Made by a program: the position numbers and the translations under genes
Assembly: GCA_023379385.1 (NCBI GenBank)
Contig: JAMCUS010000007.1
Span: 1-52,862, forward strand
DNA: 52,862 bases
Direction of reading: 5' to 3'
Origin: Thermoplasmatota archaeon
Lineage (GTDB): Archaea; Thermoplasmatota; Thermoplasmata; Lutacidiplasmatales; JAMCUS01
In this document: piece after piece, positions 1-6,880 of the stretch
Numbering within the stretch: the stretch's first letter is position 1
Layout: every line of letters starts with the position of its first letter
Notes under the pieces: generated by a model
What the model was told of the DNA's origin: nothing
The model's database searches: none
The model's input: only the letters and a program-made list of their open reading frames with translations

Positions 1-107
1 TCTGTAAGAGCGTTATTGTATAATTGCCTGCATAGTTCTATCTGATAGTTTAAAGTTTTAGTAGTCTTTTTATTAGGATACAGTCTGAATTGATAAGTTC
101 TGTTCAT
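1..107 (-). CDS. tnpB: TnpB-family RNA-guided nuclease, N-terminal fragment cut by the window edge
   Basis: Reading leftwards from the ATG at 105-107, the frame is open to the window edge and gives about 35 residues beginning MNRTYQFRLYPNKK and continuing with LNYQIELCRQLYN. This is the same N-terminus as the two TnpB copies at about 22.9 and 33.1 kb (RTYQYRLYPNKK, KTYQYRLYPNKK). It is the transposon-encoded, reRNA-guided nuclease of IS200/IS605-type elements. Only the first part is visible, so intactness cannot be judged. The AT-rich stretch 108-214 between it and the PadR stop would hold the element's left end, but I do not see the left-end hairpin found beside the other copies. Confidence 0.8.
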   Translation of the reverse strand, partial: MNRTYQFRLYPNKKTTKTLNYQIELCRQLYNNALT

Positions 108-214
108 AGTAAATTATATATATATATTATACCTATATATAATTTATGCAAGGTCAAAATGATAACCCTCATGTCAATCCAGATAATTTTGTCCCAAACT
201 ATACAGAACAGAAA

Positions 215-727
215 TCACTGCATGGATTTAAGCATACGCTCTATCTCTTTCTTCTTTTCAGTCAATGCCTTTATAATTGCACCAATCTTTTCGTTCATGC
301 TGGACAATGTCTTTTTTCTTTCATCAATGGAAAGTGTGCTCAGTGTTGCAGGATTAAAAAATCTGAAATCATTATCGGATTCCTGCTTCATACCCAGCTT
401 TTGAAAAAGATTATTATGTGCCTCTCTTAAGGCTTTTCTGTTGCTCTCAATCTCTATAGTGAGCTCCATTCCCTTCTCTGTTAATTTATACATCCTTTTT
501 TTTCTGCTTCCGTCTATCCATTCACCTGTTATGTATCCATCCTTCTCCAGCTTATTAAGTAAAGGATATATTATACCAGACTCCACCTTTAATAGCCCGA
601 GTGATCTTTCCCTTATATCCTTCATTATCTGGTAGCCTGTAGCAGTTTTCTCAGAAAGTATATTGAGTACTACACTCCTTATGGTGCTGGTTCTCCACAT
701 GCTGATCTCATTATCATGTTTGATCAT
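215..727 (-). CDS. PadR-family transcriptional regulator
   Basis: A 170-residue protein with an N-terminal winged helix of the PadR type: a helix-turn-helix region around ATGYQIMKDIRE, then GIIYPLLNKLEKDGYI and the wing GSRKKRMYKLTEKG (about residues 25-90). The C-terminal half is helical and highly charged, as in PadR proteins that dimerise through that part. PadR proteins usually repress a neighbouring exporter and release it on ligand binding. This gene is divergent from an ABC-2 exporter pair, and the 77-bp spacer carries palindromes of the PadR operator type, so it is probably the local repressor of the exporter and of itself. A TATA-like sequence about 27 nt before the ATG suggests a leaderless transcript. 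Confidence 0.9.
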   Translation of the reverse strand: MIKHDNEISMWRTSTIRSVVLNILSEKTATGYQIMKDIRERSLGLLKVESGIIYPLLNKLEKDGYITGEWIDGSRKKRMYKLTEKGMELTIEIESNRKALREAHNNLFQKLGMKQESDNDFRFFNPATLSTLSIDERKKTLSSMNEKIGAIIKALTEKKKEIERMLKSMQ

Positions 728-751
728 ATGGTTATTGTAATGCTAGCAAAC

Positions 752-790
752 TATTTATATGTTACAAATATACATGTATATTATATACAT
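752..790. promoter_or_regulatory. Divergent promoter with two overlapping PadR-type operators
   Basis: The spacer between padR and the exporter has an AT-rich TATA-like element (752-760) usable in both directions. Immediately downstream on the exporter side lie two ATGT-N9-ACAT units, 759-775 and 774-790, sharing two bases. The second is a perfect inverted repeat around a single central base (arms 774-781 and 783-790). A further perfect 14-bp palindrome covers 768-781. Known PadR sites have ATGT/ACAT half sites. Binding here would cover the expected exporter transcription start and lie next to the TATA element. The assignment of PadR to these sites is inferred from position. Confidence 0.6.
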
Positions 791-804
791 ATTAAGGTGA
801 AACA

Positions 805-1797
805 ATGAAATCAATAGTTGTTAAAGATCTTGCCAAGCGATACAGTAATGGCACCGAAGCTGTAAAAGGTATATCCTTTGAACTTGAAAAAGGGGAGATA
901 TTCGGAATGGTCGGACCCAATGGGGCAGGAAAGACAACCACTATAAAGATGATAACCACATTAACAACCATTACCTCTGGAGATGCTTTTGTCTCCGGTA
1001 TTGATGTAAAAAAACACCCCGAAAAGGTGAGAAGGATTATTGGCATGGTACCCCAGGATCTCTCAGTGGATGATGATCTTCATGGATTTGAAAATCTCGT
1101 TCTTTCCGGAAAATTGTATGGTATGGATACAAAACTTGCGGTGAAGAAGGCAAATATGCTGCTGGATTTTTTTGATTTAACAGAATTCAAGGATAAAGAC
1201 GTAGGAAGCTATTCCGGCGGTATGAAAAAAAGGCTTGATCTGGCATCAGGACTTATGCATGAGCCTGAAGTACTGTTTCTGGATGAGCCAACACTTGGGC
1301 TGGATACACAGACAAGATCAAAAATCTGGGATTATGTAAAGAGATTGAATAAAGAGCTCAATATGACTATATTGGTAACAACCCATTATCTGGAGGAGGC
1401 AGATATGCTATGCAATAGAATTGCTATTGTTGATTTTGGAAAAATAGTTGCACTGGATAAACCATCTGCTTTAAAAGAGGGGATCGGCAACTCCGTTATG
1501 ATGGTGAAGGTGAAAAACGATCTGGAAAAAACAAAAAAATTGATAGAAAATATAGATGGTGTAGGTGAAATAACCATGTACAAAGAGGATCTGAAGGTAA
1601 CACTCAAAAGGATGGAGGTGGCTCCAGCTATCCTGGAGACTATGTATTCCAATAAAATAACGCTGGAGAGATTGAGCATAAAGGAGCCCTCTCTGGACGA
1701 TGTATTTATACATTATACCGGAGCTGCGTTGAGGGATAGAGAAGAGAAGACAGATAGCATGGCTATGAGAAGAACCATGAGGAGGATGAGACAATGA
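805..1797 (+). CDS. ABC-2 type exporter, ATP-binding protein
   Basis: A 330-residue nucleotide-binding subunit of the DrrA/CcmA-like drug exporter group. Visible motifs are Walker A GPNGAGKTT (about 37-45), the signature YSGGMKKR (about 136), Walker B with VLFLDEPTLGLD (about 156-167) and the H-loop in VTTHYLEEAD. The C-terminal about 100 residues form the extension typical of DrrA-like subunits. It overlaps the permease start by 4 nt (ATGA), so the two are translationally coupled. It would energise export of a lipid, drug or other hydrophobic compound; the substrate cannot be read from the sequence. Control by the divergent PadR protein is likely. Confidence 0.93.
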   Translation: MKSIVVKDLAKRYSNGTEAVKGISFELEKGEIFGMVGPNGAGKTTTIKMITTLTTITSGDAFVSGIDVKKHPEKVRRIIGMVPQDLSVDDDLHGFENLVLSGKLYGMDTKLAVKKANMLLDFFDLTEFKDKDVGSYSGGMKKRLDLASGLMHEPEVLFLDEPTLGLDTQTRSKIWDYVKRLNKELNMTILVTTHYLEEADMLCNRIAIVDFGKIVALDKPSALKEGIGNSVMMVKVKNDLEKTKKLIENIDGVGEITMYKEDLKVTLKRMEVAPAILETMYSNKITLERLSIKEPSLDDVFIHYTGAALRDREEKTDSMAMRRTMRRMRQ

Positions 1798-2636
1798 AGA
1801 CCGCTTTTTTTGCCCTTCTTGTGAGGGAGATGAAAAAATGGTATAGAACACCTGTATTTTTTATAGTATCCATGGCACAGCCTATAATATGGGTTGTGCT
1901 GTTCGGCAGTGCCTTTGACATTACCAGATTGTTCGGCAACCTGCCGCCACAGGCCATAGCTGCCATAATGAACACAGAGTTCATGGGTGCTAAAAATTAT
2001 ATAAGCTTCCTTTCAGGCGGTATCATGACTGTAACCATTTTATTCGCATCCATGGTCAGTGGCATGTCCCTTATATGGGATAGACGATTCGGGTATCTGG
2101 CAAAACTCATGGTGTCTCCGATAAGGCGGGAGACTGTATTCATGACAAAGGTGTTTTCGTCAATAATAAAGGGTATTGTCCAGGCATCAATCATATTTGT
2201 GGTGGTAATTATCATGCCGTCAGGGCTTATTCTGGGATCCGGATTTGGTATCGTTGATCTATTGACCATATACTTTGTACTGTTTTTATGTGCATTGATC
2301 TTTTCCTCACTTTTTGTGATGATTGCTGTAAGAACTACTAAATGGGAGACTGCAATGGGTATTGCAAACTTCCTGAACCTGCCGTTGATGTTTGCAAGTA
2401 CAGCTCTATTTCCATCGTCAGCCATGCCTGGCTGGTTGAAATTTATAGCGGTGAGAAACCCCATAAGCTATGCTGCGAATACCTTAAGAATACTCACCAT
2501 AAAAGGTTCGTTGAGTGGAGCCCTTATAAACACTGTAATGCTCAATATAGCGTACCTATCGGCTTATGCTGTCATTGCACTTGTAGCTGGATTTATCATA
2601 TCCTACTTTACGTTGACAGATACCTCTTATTCATGA
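1794..2636 (+). CDS. ABC-2 type exporter, membrane subunit
   Basis: A 280-residue integral membrane protein with about six hydrophobic segments and the arrangement of ABC-2 permeases: an N-terminal cytoplasmic piece, a first TM with QPIIWVVLFGSAFD, a central conserved stretch around DRRFGYLAKLMVSPIRRET, and a late loop with NPISYAANTLR before the last TM. It is the partner of the preceding ATPase, whose stop codon it overlaps. A run of T residues follows the stop codon and probably ends the transcript. Confidence 0.9.
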   Translation: MKTAFFALLVREMKKWYRTPVFFIVSMAQPIIWVVLFGSAFDITRLFGNLPPQAIAAIMNTEFMGAKNYISFLSGGIMTVTILFASMVSGMSLIWDRRFGYLAKLMVSPIRRETVFMTKVFSSIIKGIVQASIIFVVVIIMPSGLILGSGFGIVDLLTIYFVLFLCALIFSSLFVMIAVRTTKWETAMGIANFLNLPLMFASTALFPSSAMPGWLKFIAVRNPISYAANTLRILTIKGSLSGALINTVMLNIAYLSAYAVIALVAGFIISYFTLTDTSYS

Positions 2637-2639
2637 AAC

Positions 2640-2654
2640 TTTTTTTCTTTTTTT
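2640..2654 (+). terminator. Poly-T termination signal after the exporter operon
   Basis: Fourteen T residues broken by a single C start four bases after the permease stop codon (2634-2636). T-rich tracts on the coding strand are the normal intrinsic terminators of archaeal RNA polymerase. There is no clear preceding hairpin. Confidence 0.5.
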
Positions 2655-2780
2655 AATTTATAATATATATTATAAATCCAATTACATAATTACATATATT
2701 CACTTTAAATGGAATAATTATTATTCATAAAATCCATACTATTATAAAGAATACAAAGAAAAAACAGAGAGGTTGTTGAT

Positions 2781-3761
2781 GTGAAATTCGGAATTATAGG
2801 TGCAGGGAACCATGCATACACCAGGGTTATGCCTGCAATCATGGAAAGTGGTAATAGCATTGAGGCAGTATACAGCAGGGATATATCTAAAGCGGAACGC
2901 ATCGGAAAGGAATATTCCGCCAGAGGATTGTCTGATTTAGATCATCTGGTTGGAGAAGATATTGACGCTGTATACATTGCCTCTCCCAACTTTCTCCATC
3001 ATGATCATGCCAAAAAGGCTATAGAACATGGTAAACACGTCCTGCTTGAAAAGCCAATGGTTCTGAAAAATGAGGATGGCCTGAATTTAATTAAAATGGC
3101 AGAGACGAACCACGTAAAGTTAGCAATGGGATTCCATCTGAGATTCCACCCTATGCTGAATGATATAAAACAGGTGATTGAAAAGGGAAAAATTGGCGAT
3201 ATCGTATATATAACCGGTAAGTGGTCATATGCATCTTCTGCGTACAGAGATCCGGAACCGGATAGAAGCTGGTGGTCTGATCCCGGTAAGGCAGGTGGGG
3301 GTGCTATAATGGGCACTGGTGTGCATATTATTGATACGGTAAGCAGTATTATGCCTGAGTTACCTGAATATATATCTGCTACAAGAATACCGGAATCAAA
3401 GATTATAGAGGATTTTGAGGCAATTGACATGGATTACAGAAAATCGGTTGCCAGTATAATATGCTCACGGATCATCAACAACGTTGATAACAGCCTGCAC
3501 ATTTATGGAAATGAAGGAACAATCGTAGGAGAGGGTTTTTTTAATACTGTAGTTGATGCCAGGTTAATTGTTAACAATAACATTGTGCAAACATATCAAT
3601 CGGATAAATACCACATGTACAGAAATGAAATTGATGCTTTTGTCAAATATGTTAACAACCAGCCGTCCGGCATAGCAAGAGGTGTAGATGGTTATAATGC
3701 CGTCAGGATTGTCAATGCTGCGTATGAGTCTTACATCACAAAAACAATCATAAAATTTTGA
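2781..3761 (+). CDS. Gfo/Idh/MocA-family NAD(P)-dependent oxidoreductase
   Basis: A 326-residue dehydrogenase with an N-terminal Rossmann fold (GIIGAGNHA, residues 3-11), the family motif LLEKPMVL (about 90-97) holding the conserved EKP lysine, and the C-terminal alpha/beta substrate domain. The family oxidises or reduces sugars, inositols or related polyols. GTG at 2781 is chosen because GAGGT lies 8 nt upstream; the ATG two bases earlier runs straight into TGA. One base separates its stop from the following amidohydrolase, so they form an operon. The substrate is unknown; the company of a hydrolase and a transporter suggests a small catabolic module. Confidence 0.9.
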   Translation: MKFGIIGAGNHAYTRVMPAIMESGNSIEAVYSRDISKAERIGKEYSARGLSDLDHLVGEDIDAVYIASPNFLHHDHAKKAIEHGKHVLLEKPMVLKNEDGLNLIKMAETNHVKLAMGFHLRFHPMLNDIKQVIEKGKIGDIVYITGKWSYASSAYRDPEPDRSWWSDPGKAGGGAIMGTGVHIIDTVSSIMPELPEYISATRIPESKIIEDFEAIDMDYRKSVASIICSRIINNVDNSLHIYGNEGTIVGEGFFNTVVDARLIVNNNIVQTYQSDKYHMYRNEIDAFVKYVNNQPSGIARGVDGYNAVRIVNAAYESYITKTIIKF

Positions 3762-3762
3762 T

Positions 3763-5316
3763 ATGAATATAAAATATTTTATAAATGGCAGGTTTTACGG
3801 GTCTGCAACACCCAGGCAGTATGTGGAGTGTCTCATCACCGAAAATGGATTTATTAAATACGCTGGCAACGAAAAAGAGGCAGAGGAGATGTTAGGTAAT
3901 GCCGCATACGAAGTTGTGGATATGCATGGTTCTGTTGTCATGCCTGGTTTTGTGGATGCGCACATTCATCCTGATCTTTTATCTGAAAGTATGCATGCCA
4001 TTGATCTGAAGAACGTCAGGTCTATAAAGAGGTTGAAAGAGGTACTGCAGGATAACTGTGACAAGTCTGAATCTGAGTGGATTACAGGATATGGATGGAA
4101 TGAGAGCCTGTTTGAAGAGGGTAAATTGCCAACAAGATTTGACATCGATGAGGTTATCAGCGATAAGGCAGTTATCCTTATACGATCATGCCTGCATATG
4201 GCTGTTGTAAACAGCTACGGTCTTGATAAAGCCGGTATTAAGGTGGGTGATTATCAACACGATCCTGATTTAATAAAAAATGGGGAAGGTGTATCGACAG
4301 GACTTGTAAGAGAGGATTTACTCTTTCGTATATATAAAAAGATAAGGACAGATACCGCTGAAATTTTTGAAAAGTGGCTTGAAAAAACTTTCGTAGCTAT
4401 AATGAATAAAGGTATCACCTCAATAGGCATTACCGGTGCAGATCATAACCTGCTGACAATCATTGGCAGGGTAAAGAGAAAAGGAATAAAATTACGCGTT
4501 GTCAGCTACATTACAGCTGATGAGCTGGATTGTTACATTTCTACCCGGCATGATCCAGAAATTGATGTACGTGGTATAAAGATTTTTATGGACGGGTCAC
4601 TGGGATCTGGAACTGCCTCCCTAACCGCTCCTTATTGTGACAATCCTGAAAGTTCAGGCGTTACATATGGCGACACACCATATTTTGCAGAGATCTGCCA
4701 GATAGCAAAGAAACATGGATTACAGATAGCTGTGCATGCCATAGGTGATAGAGCCATGGATCTTGCCATAGATCTGTATTCAAAAATTGGGAAAGGGAAT
4801 AGAATAGAGCACTGCTCCTTAACCAGAGATGATCAAATTGATAAAATAAAAAATACAGGGGCAATAGCCGTTATACAGCCGCTATTTGCAGTGGATGACG
4901 TATGGGCTGTGAACAAACTGGGAATGGAAAGAATGGGATGGCTATACACATTCAGAAGATTATACGACGAAGGCATACCGGTTGTATTCTCAAGTGATGC
5001 ACCTTCCGGGGACTTTGATCCGTGGAAAATTATCCATGCAGCTGTCACAGGCGGAGCCATGAGAGATCACCATACAGAGAGCAGAAGATTCACACTGTCA
5101 GAAGGGTTACAGTGTTATACAGAAAATGGAGCCATGGCCATTGGAATTAAGGCAGGAAAGCTTATCAATGGTTATCATGCCGATTTTATTGTAATTGATA
5201 AAGACCCGTATAAAATTCCAGTATCAGAGCTGCCTGGCATATCCGTTAAAGAGGTATATATATCTGCAGAGAAGGTGGATACAGGCCTGAATGCAAATAA
5301 ACCGATGAAATATTGA
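3763..5316 (+). CDS. YtcJ-like metal-dependent amidohydrolase
   Basis: A 517-residue member of the amidohydrolase_3 (YtcJ/LAF3) group. Metal-ligand motifs are visible in order: DAHIHP (HxH) near residue 66, the HAIGDRAMDL histidine region near 325, the EHC motif soon after, and SSDAPSGDFDPW with the conserved Asp near 410. The C-terminus has the usual GKLINGYHADFIVID strand that closes the metal-side beta sandwich. Such enzymes hydrolyse amide or ester bonds in small molecules, but substrates are rarely known. It directly follows the Gfo/Idh dehydrogenase in the same operon. Confidence 0.88.
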   Translation: MNIKYFINGRFYGSATPRQYVECLITENGFIKYAGNEKEAEEMLGNAAYEVVDMHGSVVMPGFVDAHIHPDLLSESMHAIDLKNVRSIKRLKEVLQDNCDKSESEWITGYGWNESLFEEGKLPTRFDIDEVISDKAVILIRSCLHMAVVNSYGLDKAGIKVGDYQHDPDLIKNGEGVSTGLVREDLLFRIYKKIRTDTAEIFEKWLEKTFVAIMNKGITSIGITGADHNLLTIIGRVKRKGIKLRVVSYITADELDCYISTRHDPEIDVRGIKIFMDGSLGSGTASLTAPYCDNPESSGVTYGDTPYFAEICQIAKKHGLQIAVHAIGDRAMDLAIDLYSKIGKGNRIEHCSLTRDDQIDKIKNTGAIAVIQPLFAVDDVWAVNKLGMERMGWLYTFRRLYDEGIPVVFSSDAPSGDFDPWKIIHAAVTGGAMRDHHTESRRFTLSEGLQCYTENGAMAIGIKAGKLINGYHADFIVIDKDPYKIPVSELPGISVKEVYISAEKVDTGLNANKPMKY

Positions 5317-5437
5317 CAAACAGAGTTCTTTGTAAATATGGAAAAAGAAAAGTTACACCTATTTTTATATGCACAACTTTTTTATATTTTACAGATGTAA
5401 ACGTACCTGTTTTTGAAACAATGAAGACGGTATTTAT

Positions 5438-6577
5438 ATGGTAAATGTTAGAAGTTATTTACTAGCTATCAGTTCGTCTACAAGGTTATTCATATTCACA
5501 GCACTGGCAATTTTAACACCCTTTTATTTATTGAGTTTTAAAATGCCTTTATATCTGATAGGTGTATTGATATCCGTTACCACCCTCACTTCAATTGTTT
5601 TTCTGTATGTTTTTTACTTTATAAAAAAAACAAGGATAAAGTTGTATCTTGCCTCTTCATTGCTTTTTGCATCTCTTTTACTCATTGCATTATTCAAAAA
5701 TCCAGTTATTTTTGTTATTGCGTTACTGATGGGTGGTATATCGTTATCTGGCAAGGATATGACTCCAAATAAAGCGGTAGAGCAGTACGCAATAAGCCAT
5801 TATGAGGTTATTCAGAAAAGTAAGAACGAGGCATATTCAATTTATAATTTTTCTGCTTATGCAGCAGGCACCCTGGCATCAATCTCCCTGGTGTTTATAA
5901 ATCTAAATCTGGTTTTATATATGCTAATATTGCTATCAGCAGTCCAATTTTTTACCTACTGGACCATACACGTTCCTGACATAGAAAGAAAATCTGAAGG
6001 AATACTCAAGGCAATTAAAAACCTGCCTAAAGATGCTATAAAACTATCAGCATTGTTTGCCATGGATTCTTTTGGAGGTGGCCTTATAACACTGCCATTG
6101 ATCATACTATGGTTTAAATACGTCTATAATATCTCGTTAACCACAGCAGGTATTATATTTACTGTAGTTAATATAATAACGGCAATATCCATATTACTAT
6201 CCGCGAAGATTGCAAATCGCATGGGTGTGGTAAACACCATGGTAATAACCCATTTAATCAGCAATGTCATGCTTATTTTGATACCTGTTTATCATCTGCT
6301 GTTATGGGGAGAACTGTTTCTCTTCCTGAGACAGACTACGAGCCAGATGGATGTACCTGCAAGGGATAGCTTTATAAACACGATAATACCAAAGGAAGAG
6401 CGGGTCAAAACCAATACGATTTTTCTCTCCTCCAGAAATATGTCCCAATTGCCCGGCCCGTTAATTGGCGCCATGTTGATAGAACTATTTCCACCTCTCC
6501 TATTCATTGTTACGGGTATTGTAAAATCCTCTTACGATATATCGTTCTATCTTAATTATAAAAATTATAAAATATAA
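5438..6577 (+). CDS. Major-facilitator-type membrane transporter
   Basis: A 379-residue protein made almost entirely of hydrophobic helices, with about ten to twelve TM segments in two halves joined by a hydrophilic loop near residues 180-200 (VPDIERKSEGILKAIKNLPK). The loop-2/3 region and the pseudo-repeat organisation fit MFS carriers. It lies 121 bp after the amidohydrolase with its own possible TATA elements (TTTTTATATG near 5362-5371 and TTTTTTATATTTT near 5375-5387), so it may be separately transcribed. It could import the compound processed by the two upstream enzymes; this rests on position only. Confidence 0.75.
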   Translation: MVNVRSYLLAISSSTRLFIFTALAILTPFYLLSFKMPLYLIGVLISVTTLTSIVFLYVFYFIKKTRIKLYLASSLLFASLLLIALFKNPVIFVIALLMGGISLSGKDMTPNKAVEQYAISHYEVIQKSKNEAYSIYNFSAYAAGTLASISLVFINLNLVLYMLILLSAVQFFTYWTIHVPDIERKSEGILKAIKNLPKDAIKLSALFAMDSFGGGLITLPLIILWFKYVYNISLTTAGIIFTVVNIITAISILLSAKIANRMGVVNTMVITHLISNVMLILIPVYHLLLWGELFLFLRQTTSQMDVPARDSFINTIIPKEERVKTNTIFLSSRNMSQLPGPLIGAMLIELFPPLLFIVTGIVKSSYDISFYLNYKNYKI

Positions 6578-6867
6578 CTAATCAAACCTGTTAATGACGT
6601 AGTTAAAACATATCATTTTGTATTAAATATTTATATCTGTAAATGATATGGTATCCTGTAGCATTTATTAGTGTTTGCATTCATATGTGGTTAGTCATCT
6701 CCGGTTCATGCAGCGGGCTGGTCAGGTGAAAGTAACGCAGAGGTTGTTTACCGGTGTAAAACTATGAAAAACAAAAAACATGCAGAAGCAGGGTATGCAA
6801 AATATGAAATGAAAGTGATGCCCTTACTTCAAAGTCTATACCTCACTGTTGATGATCTCTTCACGGG
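6578..6867. other. Intergenic stretch before the surface protein
   Basis: About 290 bp without an established gene. It holds an AT-rich block (6600-6660) that may contain the promoter, and the 38-codon reading frame listed next. No RNA gene or repeat is recognised. Confidence 0.4.
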
Positions 6868-6880
6868 GTGTATCTGGTGA
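6764..6880 (+). CDS. Possible 38-residue leader peptide overlapping the surface-protein start
   Basis: An ATG at 6764 opens 38 codons beginning MKNKKHAEAGYAKYEMK and ending DLFTGCIW, with TGA at 6878-6880. It overlaps the GTG start of the next gene (6868) in another frame, an arrangement that could allow translational coupling. It resembles no family I know, and an upstream SD is not convincing, so it may be a chance frame. Confidence 0.25.
   Translation: MKNKKHAEAGYAKYEMKVMPLLQSLYLTVDDLFTGCIW

Noticed and set aside
108-214. Left end of the TnpB element at the window's left edge
   Set aside because: The characteristic left-end hairpin and GGGGAAGTCC block are not present; only AT-rich sequence is visible, so no element boundary is claimed.
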